Below, piece after piece: positions 49,546 to 61,100 of a stretch of 64,000 bases of DNA. Both the position numbers and the translations under genes were made by a program. This stretch comes from Bemisia tabaci (lineage: Eukaryota; Arthropoda; Insecta; Hemiptera; Aleyrodidae). Position 1 is the stretch's first letter. Every line of letters begins with the position of its first letter. The stretch spans positions 14,671,383 to 14,735,382 of the forward strand of contig NC_092802.1 of the NCBI RefSeq assembly GCF_918797505.1. Direction: 5' to 3'. The notes below the pieces were generated by a model. That model searched no databases. It had not been told where the DNA came from and saw only the letters and a program-made list of their open reading frames with translations.

Positions 49546-49772
49546 CACTGGAAAAAAACACACATTGGATCTAGAGTCCAGACTCTTGAAAACATCGACA
49601 AGAAAAAATACTCTTGATTCAATCAGATTTGAGCTTACATCAAGAACCAAGCCTCTTAATTTGAGCGGGTTTCCTTTTTATTTAAGCTTAAATCTGATTG
49701 AATCAAGAGTCCTTTTTCTTGACAATGTTTTCAAGAGTCTGGACTCTAGATCCAATGTGTGTTTTTCCAGTG
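49546..49772. repeat. PalA foldback, copy 7
   Basis: CACTGGAAAAAAACACAC to GTGTTTTTCCAGTG, flanked by AA on both sides; the least eroded copy. Confidence 0.93.
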
Positions 49773-49938
49773 AAGAGCGCATCGAGTATCCTTAAATTGA
49801 TTGGACGACTTTTTAAATGTGGCAAGCGCCTTTGTTTTAAATATTAAGAGACCGGATATTCAATCGTATGCTGTAAAGACCGGCTAACATTAATATTCGA
49901 TACATAAAAAAATCGACCACGCAGGGGACTCGGAGAGA

Positions 49939-50209
49939 GCGGATTGATTATTGAAATTGATAGACAAAGCTTTAGAAAAAGAGGACTAAGGAGTATGGAG
50001 CGCTCCTATTGGTTAAAATGGGAAGTTCCTACAGAATGAGGGATAAAATGATGGTCTAACTGTGGGTACTTCGTGGGTTGCCGATAGTTAGACTATTATC
50101 TACCACCTTTGTCTATTGAAACCACACGCTTCCACCGACGGGATCCCTCTTTACCCATTTCGTCTTCTTTGTCTATAGCTTTGTCTACCAATTTCAATAA
50201 TCAGTCCGC
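49939..50209. repeat. PalE foldback, copy 5 (271 bp)
   Basis: GCGGATTGATTATTGAAATTG to CAATTTCAATAATCAGTCCGC; arms share ATAGACAAAGCT and its mirror AGCTTTGTCTAC. Confidence 0.9.
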
Positions 50210-52940
50210 ATGAGGGACTTGAACTCTCCTCTTTTTAATTACGAGAGCCGATACGATTTTTACGAATAACGTCCTAAAATACGAGCTACTGGCTGAGAAT
50301 CGATACTAGTTCAATGGAAGAGGGAAAAGCTTCGGATGAGGAGCTGAAAAGGGAACATTCCCCAAAACCAATTAAAAATAACGACTGAAACTTCAAGACG
50401 ATGACGGGAGGGGGAGAGGGGTGAGGGCTCCGGCGACCGACTTCGATAACTGTTCGAGGGATCCCAACTTTAAAGTTCGGATTGAGAGGTCCCCGGTTCA
50501 GGTGTGCGAAGAGCGGTAGAAGTGGAAGTTTACTTGCCAATGATCCAAAGATTAATATTCAATTTCGCCATTTTGCCGGCTTCGACTCCCCTCACCCCCT
50601 CCCTCCAAAAGAAATTTCATGAAAAAACTTCAAGGACGAAAACTAATTTCTTCTTCCCTCTATGATCTGAATGAATATATTTTTTCATTAGACTCCTACA
50701 TTGAGGTGGATCTCCAGCACTTTGGAGTTTGGAGAACTATTATGATGGTCGATCAATCAATTAATTACTTCTGGATTTGAGGATATTTCTTATGAACATT
50801 CCGGCATTATATCACGCTGTAGTGCGTCAGGTATTTGTACACAGTATTAGACTATGAAAACTTTGAAATAATAACTCCTGGCTGCGTTCCAATTAAACAT
50901 TGCAATTTGCTTTGCCTTTCGATTTGCAATATTACTAAAAAACAATACATGAATAAATGAACAAGTAGTTTCAACATTTAAAAATGCGGAGCGCGCAGCT
51001 ATTGAGGTCTTAATTAGGTGAGAGTGCATCAATTTTGAAACCGAACAGAAGAAGAATGGTTGAATGATTTCGGAGGCGCCAAAATAGCAATTTAGGACAC
51101 ATCGGCCATCTTGGATTATTTAATTTTGAAAATATGACCAAAAATTCGACCTCAATGTCAAGAAGTGTCGCCCTCTACCAAATTTCACGAGAATCGATCG
51201 AACAGAAGCTGAGATAGCATTTCCGGCCACGTCCACAGTCTTGACTTATCAAATTTTTAATATTTAGGTTGAAATTTAAGTTTCTCGTCAAACAATGCCA
51301 CTTGTTGCCAAATTTCACAAAAATTGATCGAACAAAAGCCGCAAATAGCAGGATCAGTAGAACTGTACGTAGTGGTAACCGCTAGCGCAGCGATTAACTT
51401 ACAAACGGCAGTGCGCCTTCATTTTCATCTGATACTGTGAAACACTTCTGTGGCAGAATAGTTGCTCAGGGCGCCTTTGACAGTATCGCTTCAACTTGAT
51501 GCGACCGTAGAATACAGAGAATACCGCTAAAGCTACATATTTTCTCTTCACAGACGATAGGGTTAAAAACATTCAACATAATTTGCGTTGGGCACGTTAA
51601 GACTTGAATGCTAAAGAAAAAAAAATAAAATAAAAAATTTGTTTAAAAAAAACCAACAGCTATACAACAGGAAAAATAAATTATTAGTGGGTTGGAAAAA
51701 ATTCCAGTAAGGTTATTCAAATTTATACGAATACACACTTTCTTCATAGAGTAGAGGTTGAATACCTCAGCTGGACACGTTGTACAGAAAAAAGAGGCTT
51801 ATAGCAATTTGACGAGCCACAAACTAAAAGAGTGCAACCTACATACGCGAAAGTTTACCATTTAGATCAGGGTCAAAATTGCTCGACTTGGAAAGTCGAG
51901 CTCGGCTATGGGAAAAAAGGATACGTTTGTGTTGCCTTTTTTTTATTGAAAAAATTGGAGTAATGGTCCCATTCAGTCATTGTCTAGCGGCCCATTAGGA
52001 AGAGCATCCGCTCGCTGGATGAGGTCGTTAAAACTCGATATGGATGAAGATATTGACTCATGGAGGTATAAACCTTTAACCCCATTATTCCCCGACGAGA
52101 AAGGAAGCATAAATGTGCTCTCAGTCTGCAAAGCACCTTTTAAATATCAGACTTAAGTCGCGGGGGCTGAAGGCTCCGCGTTGCGAGATAACCACTACAT
52201 TTAAGTTATTCAAAAACAAACGACGTTATAGCTTTCTAAGTTTGTGAGTGGAAGATTGCGCTTGAGGAAAAAAAGGATGGTTTCCTATCAAAACATCGCA
52301 ACCGACCGATTTCTGAGCAGTAACCATGACTCCGTAGTTTTTATTGCGCAAAGAGGCGAGATCACCACACCGTAGGTCCAAAATGAATTTGAAGGGACAT
52401 AAATTCGAGGGCTCCTTTCATAATGTTGACTGTTGAAAGAAAATTGTTGGATCGACTGGGAAATTGTTTTCATTTTGTTTCTTTTGAGATACGAGAGAAT
52501 GATACTGGTAATTTGTATGTTTCGAATATCAGGAGAGAACCAGGCGACAGCTTCATTATCTCCAGCGTATTTTGCAAATTTGTGAACCTCTTATGTTGAA
52601 CTTGGAATTTGATATTATGATCAACTATTTGGCTCATAAAGTTACGTCCCTAACTCATGATGCCAAAAATGCAAATAATTCGATTTTTCCAAAATCATTA
52701 GTCTGGTTTCTTAGGCTCTAAACCTCAAAATTGAATCTAAAATAACTTTACATTATTACAATTGCCTCTCAATGACATTTTATTTGACTACATTTGCGAG
52801 TTAATTGACTCAATGTATCTTTAATATTATTAATTTTAAATGTATGATTATAATTAACGTATCTTTGAAACATATTGTCTCAGGCTCAAATTCATGTTCG
52901 TTCCTTCATCAGCTCTTTTCCTCAGAGGAAAATTAACTGC
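50210..52940. other. Unassigned sequence, one weak tandem pair
   Basis: No gene recognised on either strand. CCAAATTTCACGAGAATCG and CCAAATTTCACAAAAATTG with following GATCGAAC (51,178 and 51,309) suggest a decayed tandem duplication of about 131 bp. Confidence 0.55.
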
Positions 52941-52944
52941 ATTT

Positions 52945-53035
52945 CAGACTTTCCCAATCATCGTGATTTTTGGAGCCGTTATCTATAGAAAAACACCACT
53001 TCTTTTGGCTCCAGCTGAAATTTGCAACAGACCCG
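52945..53035. repeat. Repeat P, copy 3
   Basis: TTTCAGACTTTCCCAATC, CGTGATTTTTGGAGCC and GAAATTTGCAACAGACCC; abuts PalC copy 7. Confidence 0.7.
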
Positions 53036-53037
53036 TC

Positions 53038-53290
53038 CTGCTGTGCTAGGGAAGAACGCCGTAAGAACATTCGAAAGTAGCCAAATTTCCTCGAATACAA
53101 ACTTTATTTTTGAGAAAAGTTATGAATGTTTTTCCTTAAAATTTTCCGACTATTTAGATCAAATCACGAACAAAATCCTCTGAAAAATCGTAAAAGAAAT
53201 ATTCACAAATTTTCCTGAAAAGTCGTGATTTATTGAGGGAAATTTGGCAACGCCTAAAGGTTCATATGGCGTTTCTCCTTAGCACGGCAG
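53038..53290. repeat. PalC foldback, copy 7
   Basis: CTGCTGTGCTAGGGAAGAACGCCG to GGCGTTTCTCCTTAGCACGGCAG. Confidence 0.9.
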
Positions 53291-53733
53291 CATTCGACCC
53301 TTTTCCCCTTTTTTTCGAAAATGCCCTGTACAAAACGCCACCAACTGTGCGACTCTCAGTGCTCAATTGCGATGCACGGTGCATTCGGGTGGCATTCCTC
53401 CTCGAATCCCTGGGAATTGGATTATTACGAGGTCTTACGCGAGGTTTAAACTTTGAATTCGTTGTCTCGGCGAGCGGGGTGTGACGCTCGGGGGCTATCT
53501 CGCCCGCGCCCTGGGCCGGGGTGGCGCCTCATTCATCTCCGCGGAAAAGCTCGAGGCTTTAAATCCGTCGCGTGCTATCGGTGGGATCTCCGTCGACTTG
53601 GGTCCCTCCAGTCGATCGAGACTTAAGACCCGTCCCTGAGATAAGGCCCTTGTATATTCACGACGGTCCGGCAAAAACCGAGGAAGGAAAAAACGCGCGT
53701 GGTCTCTGTAAATCACGACGAGACGGCACTATT

Positions 53734-53987
53734 CTGCCGCGCTAAGGAGGAACGCCGTATGTACATTCGAGAGATGCCAAATTTCCTTCGATAAAATGTT
53801 TATTATTAAGGGCAGTTATGATAAATTTTCTTTGAAATTTTCAGGAAGTTCAGTTGAAGTTGCGAGCAACATTATCTGAAAAAATCGGAAGAAAAATGTT
53901 TACACGTTTTCCCGAAAATGCCTGATTTAGTTAAAGAAATTTGGCAACGCCTGGAGGTTCATACGGCGTTCTTCCTTAGCACGACAG
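53734..53987. repeat. PalC foldback, copy 8
   Basis: CTGCCGCGCTAAGGAGGAACGCCG to CGGCGTTCTTCCTTAGCACGACAG; arms share GCCAAATTTCCTTCG. Confidence 0.9.
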
Positions 53988-54736
53988 TATTTTCCACTGA
54001 TAGGCAGTTTTCTTCCACACGGGTTCTCTACATTCGCCGTTTCCTTAACAAAATTTCAAACTGAGAATTTCACTGATTTTTTTCTGATCTTATGCGAAAA
54101 TCAGAAAAAAATTGGACACACGTTGCCCAGGTACATTCTTGTAAAAAAATGCATGGTTTGAGGCAAATTCTAGTAGACGTTAAGTTCTTACCGCCAGCTC
54201 AATGCGTGAAATAGGGTATTTCAGAATTTGGCTGGTATAATTCAGTTTACTGCCTGTAACGGAAGTATTCCTTCCTCAAAGGTTAAAAAATAAATAAATA
54301 ACAAAATGAATAAAATACATTCAAGTAAACTATTGTAGAAAAAATTAATATAGTCTTAAAAGAAGATTCCAGTTTTAAAAATCTTTCGACATTTATACTT
54401 CCTTCTGCGCTATGCGTTCCGCGCGAGCTTTTATCCTCGCTCCTCTAGCGTAAGAGCGTATCGAAATTTCCACGTGAGCCCTGTTTTACATGTAAATCAA
54501 TGCTTTCTGGGGCTCAAACGGAAATGAAGATTTGCCTTTACGCCAGAAGAGGAACGTTTTATCTTCGGCTTTAAAAAAAAAATGCTAGATTATCCGGAAA
54601 AAATTTGCAGTATCTTCCGGAGAAAGAAAAATGTGTAATATTTTAGTCTCTTCCGGATGCATGGTAACAAGACACTGAACCTACCTAGTAACATGCCCCC
54701 CTCCGTTGCAAGTCCCTGATGGTGAAGGTTTCGGAT

Positions 54737-54740
54737 AAAA
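54737..54740 (-). terminator. Pol III terminator of the tRNA-Ile gene
   Basis: AAAA on the plus strand is TTTT on the gene strand, 8 nt beyond the discriminator base. Confidence 0.75.
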
Positions 54741-54747
54741 CATTTAG

Positions 54748-54821
54748 TGGCCCATGAGGGGATCGAACCCGCGACCTTCGCGTTATTAGCACGACGCTCT
54801 AACCAACTGAGCTAATGGGCC
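54748..54821 (-). tRNA. tRNA-Ile, anticodon AAU
   Basis: On the minus strand the 74 nt run from GGCCCATTAGC to CATGGGCCA. The 7-bp acceptor stem (GGCCCAT/ATGGGCC) is perfect. The A-box (TAGCTCAGTTGG) and B-box (GGTTCGATCCC) are canonical. The anticodon loop TGCTAATAACG places AAT at the anticodon, read as tRNA-Ile. There is no intron, and the CCA is not encoded. TTTT lies about 8 nt past the end as a Pol III terminator. It stands alone between two PalC copies. Confidence 0.97.
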
Positions 54822-54970
54822 AGTTGTTTAAGACACGGAAAATGTGCGCCGAAAGAGTAAATGATGTTATCGAGACATATAGTAAACATATTGAATACGT
54901 CCGCAAACCAACTCTGTCGCGCCTCTCTAATTCATACTGGTTACAGGAAAATTACGCGTGCGATACCAAG

Positions 54971-55226
54971 ACTTCCGTGCTATGGAAGAACGCTACATGA
55001 GCATTCGAGAGTAGCCAAAAGTTTCCTTCAGTAAAATGTTTAGTTTTGAGAAAAGTTATGAATGTTTTCCTCGGAGTTTTCAGGAACTTTAGGTGAAATT
55101 GCGAACAAAATTGTCTTTAAAAATCGGAAGAAAAATATCCATAAGCTTACCAAGAAATTTATATTTTATCTAAGGACATTTGGCAACGCCTGAGGGCTCA
55201 TACGGCCTTCTTACTTAGCACGGCAG
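54971..55226. repeat. PalC foldback, copy 9
   Basis: CTTCCGTGCTATGGAAGAACGC to GGCCTTCTTACTTAGCACGGCAG; the left end is worn. Confidence 0.88.
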
Positions 55227-55889
55227 AAGAGCACAGCTTGCGGTTTGAGTGTAATTCAGTGGCGAGTTGGGTGGGACTGGACTGGGCAGAGCGCATCCAT
55301 TGAGAAATACGGTTAAAAAACATTTCTTAATTTATTTAACTCTTTGATGCCCGAGACTTCTTTTTAGCTGTATGTATTATTCGTTGGTTTTTTTTTTTTG
55401 TTTTTTTTTGTTTTTTTTTTTTTATTTATTTATTTTTTTTTAAACTTTTATTGCTGATAAGACTCCGTGTTATTAATTGTTAATCCGTATGTAAATACAT
55501 TGATTTTCATAGTTTTAAAGTAGTATCCACGTTATTTCTATTTTTGGAAGGAAAGAAATACTTTTTCTGAGATTTCTTAATTGGTAACATACTGGCATTT
55601 TCTCACCCCTCCTCGTCAGTCGTATATAACTCCCCCAGAAGAGATAGCTCGGCCAATTATACCCGACTTGGAATGTCTAAGGATAGTCGTCAAAAAAAAA
55701 TTCCCTAAAATGACACAACTCTCGCCAAAATAACAATTTTTAGACGTGCGCCCTTTGGGACGCGTGAGAGACCTCTAAACACGTTTTACTTCATTCTTCT
55801 TTCTTTAACATTCTTATTGATTTGGACACATCAAAGCATATTATGAGCAAATTTTTCTCAACTTTTAACAGTAGAAGGCTTTTTGACGC
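55227..55889. other. Unassigned sequence with a T-rich tract
   Basis: TTTTTTTTG and TTTATTT runs at about 55,389-55,443. No gene seen. Confidence 0.55.
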
Positions 55890-56480
55890 GCGTTGATGGC
55901 AGCGCAGAGATACAACTATTCGTGCGATTGATGGTCGTCCGTGTTACATCTGCAAAATTGTATGCGCGAATCATGAATTTGCAATGCCTCGCTCTGTGTT
56001 GCTAGTGAAATGTCGCTCAAATTCGGTAGAAAGATTAATAAACGAGGCCTGAATACGTCTCTCCTAACACCGGCTGTGTTGCTCACACGCAGCTCTTGAA
56101 GGACCACTACACATAGGACAAATGGAGGCAAACAAACAACGAAAATAGAGTGAGGGAAAGGAAACACGTTGATGACGGCGCAGGGCTACAACTATTCGTA
56201 CTTGATGGATGTCCGTGTTGCATGCGCAGAATTGAAGGCGCGATGGCGTGAGGATGGAACTCGCAATGCTCCGCGCTAGGTTGCTAATAAAGTGTTGTTA
56301 CTTTTCAGGATAAAATTTTTTTTTAAAAAAAAACGAGGATATCTCATCTCCTATCATCGGCTGTGTTGCTCACGTATTGCTTGAAGCACCACAGCAAATA
56401 AAACAAACGGAAACAACACAGCATAGTTATGGAGCAAGGGGAAGAACTTGCGATATGACGGCGCAGATAGAGTACCTTTA
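55890..56480 (-). repeat. Repeat G, dimeric copy 2, inverted relative to 36,383-36,884
   Basis: Reverse complement of copy 1: GGCGCAGGGCTACAACTATTC, TGGATGTCCGTGTTGC, GCGGAGCATTGCGAG in mirror, GTGTTGCTCAC twice. It carries both units of the dimer, with an A-run inserted near 56,318. Confidence 0.85.
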
Positions 56481-56774
56481 TGGGGAGAGTATGACCACTT
56501 CAGTTACACTACCTCTGATTGGCACAGCTTTCTTAGGCTGAGAGGAGCCTCCTAGGGCCCTAACATGCGGTTGATACTGTACTGTAGGTAAATGTTAATA
56601 CAAAATGACTCAAAATGTAGTTTCATTTGCATATCGCAACTAGAACTTTACTCACATACATTATTACGACAAGTTTACGTAGTTTTACGGCTAATCGTGT
56701 GCAGCTTTCAAGGAAAATCATTTTAGATGTATTAAGGCTGCCAGCAAGGACGGTTCATGATAACCTTCAAAATG

Positions 56775-57236
56775 CAGGGTGTCTCGTACTTTTAATTTTG
56801 AAAAACCCTGTTATTTTCCTGATTTTTCCATTTTGAAAATTCCTAATATTTTCCCGACATTTCTCGTAAAAACTATATTTATTGCATTAATGCATGCGAA
56901 AACTAAATTTTCTGATAGAGTCCTAGTAAAATAGTGATTTGTTGGGGTACGGGCCACATAAAAAAAAGACCGATGTAAACTATGTCAAATAAAATACAGG
57001 CACTGAAGATGGACGGACAATTTGGATTTATCGGAAACAAAGACGGCGCGACGACTCCTGGTACGGTAGGCAAAAAGCAGTAAGACTTCTCCGCCGAGGA
57101 GATTCGTTCAAGAAAAATTCCTGATAAAACGTCCGATTTTTCCGATTTTCCTAATATTTTCCTGATTTTTTCCTGATCGGCCAAAATTCATGATATTTTC
57201 CGGTTTTTTCCGATTTTTCCTGATGCTAGACACCCG
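56775..57236. repeat. PalB foldback, copy (462 bp, with foreign insert)
   Basis: CAGGGTGTCTCGTACTT to GCTAGACACCCG. It includes the inner block GGTAGGCAAAAAGCAG. About 170 bp of AT-rich sequence at 56,870-57,040 is not found in other copies. Confidence 0.85.
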
Positions 57237-57669
57237 GTTATGTGATCATTTTGAGAAAATGTTTTCTCAAGGCTGAATCTGCACAAAGCACGGATACAAT
57301 GGGGCAGAGACGCGAAGCACGATTGGCCAGTGTCGACGACTATTAGCTCGGGTGACTGGTGAGGCGGAAATACGGTGGGTCGGAAAAGCAACAGCAGCCG
57401 GACGGGGGGGGGGGGGGGGTTGGGGCGGAAGTGGTGCTCGGACGTGGACGAAGCGGGAAATTTGCGTACGGGGTTAATATGTTTTCCCCGCCGCCACGGC
57501 CGCTACTCTTATATCTTCCGCGCGCCCCAATGAAATTAGCAGGGTTCGGGCACCGGCGCGGCGCCGGGGGAATAAAACAGAAAAAGCTCCGCGGATCCCG
57601 AGTCCAGCGAACCTTCCATGAGCCACCGTTGTCACATTTTCGCCAACAACCGAGCAAAAACAGGTTCAG

Positions 57670-57960
57670 GGTGTCTACTAAAACAGGCTGGTCAAAAATA
57701 AGTACTTTTACAGTACATTCTTAAGAAATTCAGTATCTCCTCCAACAGAAAAATCCCGTACTTTCTCAGTACCTCCATTCAATTTTACGAAATTCGGAAA
57801 ATTTCAAAAATTTAAAATTGCGACAAAAATTGCAAAAAATTAAAAAAAATTCCGGACCCTTTTGCGGAATTTCCGCACTTTTTCGGTACTTCTGGACCGC
57901 CCTTAAAGAATCAGTACTATTTCCGGACTTTCTGGAAATTCCGGACATGTCGACACCCTG
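57670..57960. repeat. Foldback with PalB-like ends but a different body
   Basis: CAGGGTGTCTACTAAAACAGG to CATGTCGACACCCTGG; body of AGTACTTTT, CAGTACCTCC and TTTCCGGACTTTCTGG words. It shares only the outermost 11 bp with PalB. Confidence 0.75.
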
Positions 57961-57999
57961 GTTTTTGAAGTTTTTAAGAATTTTTGACGGGGAAAATCG

Positions 58000-58232
58000 G
58001 AGACAAGAGACCCTCCACTAATATCTTGGCTATGGTGGAACCTTTTACTTTCGGCATTACTTTTTGGGTACTTTTCGGATTCTACTGTTGACTTACCTAC
58101 ATGGTTGATGTTCAACGACGTGCTGGCAGTTTCGTTTCGCAAGCAAGCCGAAGTTTGGGAAACTTGTTTGGCTCATGACGTCACCCAAAGCTCATCCACC
58201 ATGTAGGTAAGTCAACAGCTGAAATTAGGGTG
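58000..58232. repeat. Element I, copy 2 (partial)
   Basis: GGAGACAAGAGACCCTCCAC, TGACTTACCTACATGGTTG and GGCTCATGACGTCACCC match 47,445-47,690; the right third is absent. Confidence 0.85.
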
Positions 58233-58794
58233 ATGACTGTCGCGTAAGGATCAGATCCGTACAGGGTCTATTACTAAGGTGTTCGATGCAAACACCCTGA
58301 TAATCGATCCTTTTTCATAGGTTTAAATAGCAGATAAATCGATCTATAACACGCCATGCCTTTGATAAATCTTGTTTAGCACTTCCATGCTCTAACTCCT
58401 TCAATGTGTACAATTGTACATCATATCGGATGATTGAGTCTTTACTTAAATCTGAAGCAAAAAGAGAACCCAGAACGAAACACTCGTGCGGTAGAGCAAT
58501 AACAGTGAACGTATGGGCAAATAAATTTCTAACAAAGCAACTAGAACTTACTCAAGTTCGGAGAGGAATACATACTGCGACACACTACATTACGGAAATC
58601 TCTCACATTTTGACAACTTAAACAACTTTAACTGTTTCAACTTGGAGAACTTTTGCTTTAGAAAACTAAAGCTTCATTCCACTAACGAGTGTGCAGCATA
58701 GATCCTTGTCTCTCGGAGCATGACTACACAACTTGAAGCTTCACCCCTATGATATCAATAGGCTGGATGGGTAGACAAACAGAGATTACATTAC

Positions 58795-58831
<37 letters not shown>

Positions 58832-58935
58832 TTTGGGAGGCTATTTCGCTGTAACGGCTCCCCTAAATTTGTGGTAGGTATAAAAACTTCCGAAAATACG
58901 GAAAAAACTTCACTTCAATTTCAGAATTTGGTAAA
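58233..58935. other. Unassigned sequence with an A-run
   Basis: A-run of about 30 at 58,798-58,827. The plus-strand open frame at 58,406-58,621 has no recognisable family. Confidence 0.5.
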
Positions 58936-59608
58936 AAGTGTAAATTTTGAAACAATGTAATAAAATGAAGATTAAAGATGCTGGCTGTGTCTGATGAAAA
59001 CCAAGCCATAATTGGAGGAATCGACATGAGAGTGCTCGAAGAAAAAACAGAACAGAGCTTTTGAATTATTGATATTAAGGACGTCGGTGCGAGAAACCAG
59101 AAATACCTTTGAGCTCAAGATAAAACCTGTTACAAATGCAAATGCAAAAAAATGTCACGGGTTTGTCGATCGATTCACGACTTTGTCGATTGATTCATGG
59201 CTTTGTCGATCGACTTATTTCGATTGAATCAACACCGTTTTCTTTTTTGATAATTCGTCGATCGGTTCACGTCAATCGATTCAAGTCTTTTTTTTATCAA
59301 TTCATGTCGATCGAACTCATATACCTTCCGTACAAATTGTATTTTACGTTGTAATTGTAATTATGATGAGGAAACATGACAAACAATGCTCAAATTCTCA
59401 CCCTGCCTGGGTACTTATTGAGTGAATAATGTAAATTTGAAAACAATGTAATAAATTGAAGATACGTGTTGCTGGGCGCGCATCATGAAAACCGAGCTGC
59501 AATATGAGGAAGTAACGGCGAGGACGCATCTGGGCTTGCTCAAAGGAAAAACAGAAAACAGAAGAGAGCTTTTGAATTGAGATTACGGGCGTGGGTGGGT
59601 GCGAGAAA
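58936..59608. repeat. Diverged tandem duplication, two units
   Basis: AACAATGTAATAAAATGAAGAT..ATGAAAACCAAGC..GAGCTTTTGAATT..GTGCGAGAAACC at 58,936-59,099 recurs at 59,429-59,608. Between them is a GTCGATCGATTCA-rich stretch (59,165-59,315). Confidence 0.75.
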
Positions 59609-59782
59609 CCTTGTTAACGGATTAAGCTCCATCATTTTCCCCGTATACTTTGAATTACCTTCATGACATGCCCGGCTCGGATCCACGTTGCCACTTGGGA
59701 TAACGACCCCGGGATTTTTGGGGTTGACCGTCATGCATCCTTCAAAATAAAGTACCTAGAGTACCTATTTATTTCAAATCAT

Positions 59783-59942
59783 TGGCGGATCCAGCAAAGT
59801 GGCAACATTGCCTTCTCTCCATTTAAACCTATGGAAATGTATCGATTCTTGGAGGGACCAGATGCTCCGACAAGAATCGATCATTTAGCATAGATTTAAA
59901 TGGAGGAAATCCGGTGTTGCCAAATTGCTGGATCCGCCTCTC
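59783..59942. repeat. Foldback element Q, copy 2
   Basis: GGCGGATCCAGCAAAGTGGCAAC at the left and GTTGCCAAATTGCTGGATCCGCC at the right, with ATTTAAACCTATGG/ATAGATTTAAAT inside. Confidence 0.9.
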
Positions 59943-59952
59943 TTTAAAATAA

Positions 59953-60033
59953 ATGAAATTTTTGTAAATTAAATTGCAAAATTAAATTTGGCAATAACTG
60001 ATGTGGCTTGGTTCCTTTCCGCTTGCCGCAGTC
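59953..60033. repeat. PalF half-copy
   Basis: AAATTAAATTTGGCAATAACTGATGTGGCTTGGTTCC matches the right arm of PalF. Confidence 0.75.
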
Positions 60034-60827
60034 TAGAGTACCTGTGTACAGGAGAGTATTGCCATCTCGATCCTTTAACTACAGAAAAAGTGTGCCGCTC
60101 TCTAATTGGTCGGCTATTATTGACCCCTAAGTCGGCCCAATGTAAACAAACCCTAGCCCCTCCGCTCCTAGTTTGGCCCAATGTAAACAAACAAGATGGT
60201 GACAAAGTTCTAGTCATGATTTTGGATGTGATGGAATTTTTTTTACATCCAACTTTTGAATTGTTCGGATCGAACTTTGATGGACATTTTTACCGAATAT
60301 TAACCTCTGAGTGTGACTATCATTTTTCAATTCACGTAAGATCTGACCGATTCCCCTAGTTTGTCCGGTATCTTAAAATATTCTCCGGCAACTTCTACAT
60401 TTTCACCTGCCTTCCTGGTGGAGTGCCTCGTAAAGAATACGTACACATTTCATTCACTAGACACAAGACTAGTGCCCAAAATGGCGCTCACTTTTAGAGG
60501 AGGATTGTTGCCAACTTTTAACCGTAGACACCTGCTGTACTTGTTGCCAACAGTCACACACAAATTCACATTGAAAGGAGTTCCTTCCTCATGAACTCGC
60601 TCTTTACACCGACCATAATACGCGTCATAGAGACATTTATAGGATACAATACGATAAATTTTGGATTTTTTTACCCCACCCTCTTGACGTTTTTCTGACG
60701 GAGATCCCTATCCTTCGACACGAAAAAAATGACGTAACGTGCTCCCTTCAATCAACTCCTACCTTTAGTGGGTTAAGTATTTTATGAACGGCTCCTTATT
60801 ACATTTCATAATTTAAGTTGTTGCAAA
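60034..60827. other. Unassigned sequence
   Basis: Short open frames without family resemblance. AAGTCGGCCCAATGTAAAC and TAGTTTGGCCCAATGTAAAC (60,130; 60,168) are a small local repeat. Confidence 0.5.
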
Positions 60828-60915
60828 TGTCAGCTAGAGCAAAAAGAGGAGTCATTCGTGATAGAAAATCGCTCAAAAATCACGACGAGCGCATTACGTA
60901 AGTCTGAAATACTCT
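60828..60915. repeat. Repeat P, copy 4 (inverted)
   Basis: TTGCAAATGTCAGCTAGAGC and GCTCAAAAATCACGA, reverse orientation to the other three. Confidence 0.6.
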
Positions 60916-60965
60916 CATAACATCACAATCTCCGTATAAAATAAGCGTCTTTTATGCTCCCCGCT

Positions 60966-61100
60966 TCAAAAACGATACTGCGGCACAGGTGAACGTTCCG
61001 TAAAAGGAGACGTTCCATTCAACCCTTGCGCACTAGGGTGCTACACAATATTCAATATAGCTGACGCTTTCGCGTGCAAATCGTATGGAAGCACCACGGT
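60966..61100. repeat. Foldback element M, one arm
   Basis: AAAAACGATACTGCGGCACAG, GCGCACTAGGGTGCTAC and CAATATTCAATATAGCTGACG match 27,958-28,090. Confidence 0.82.
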
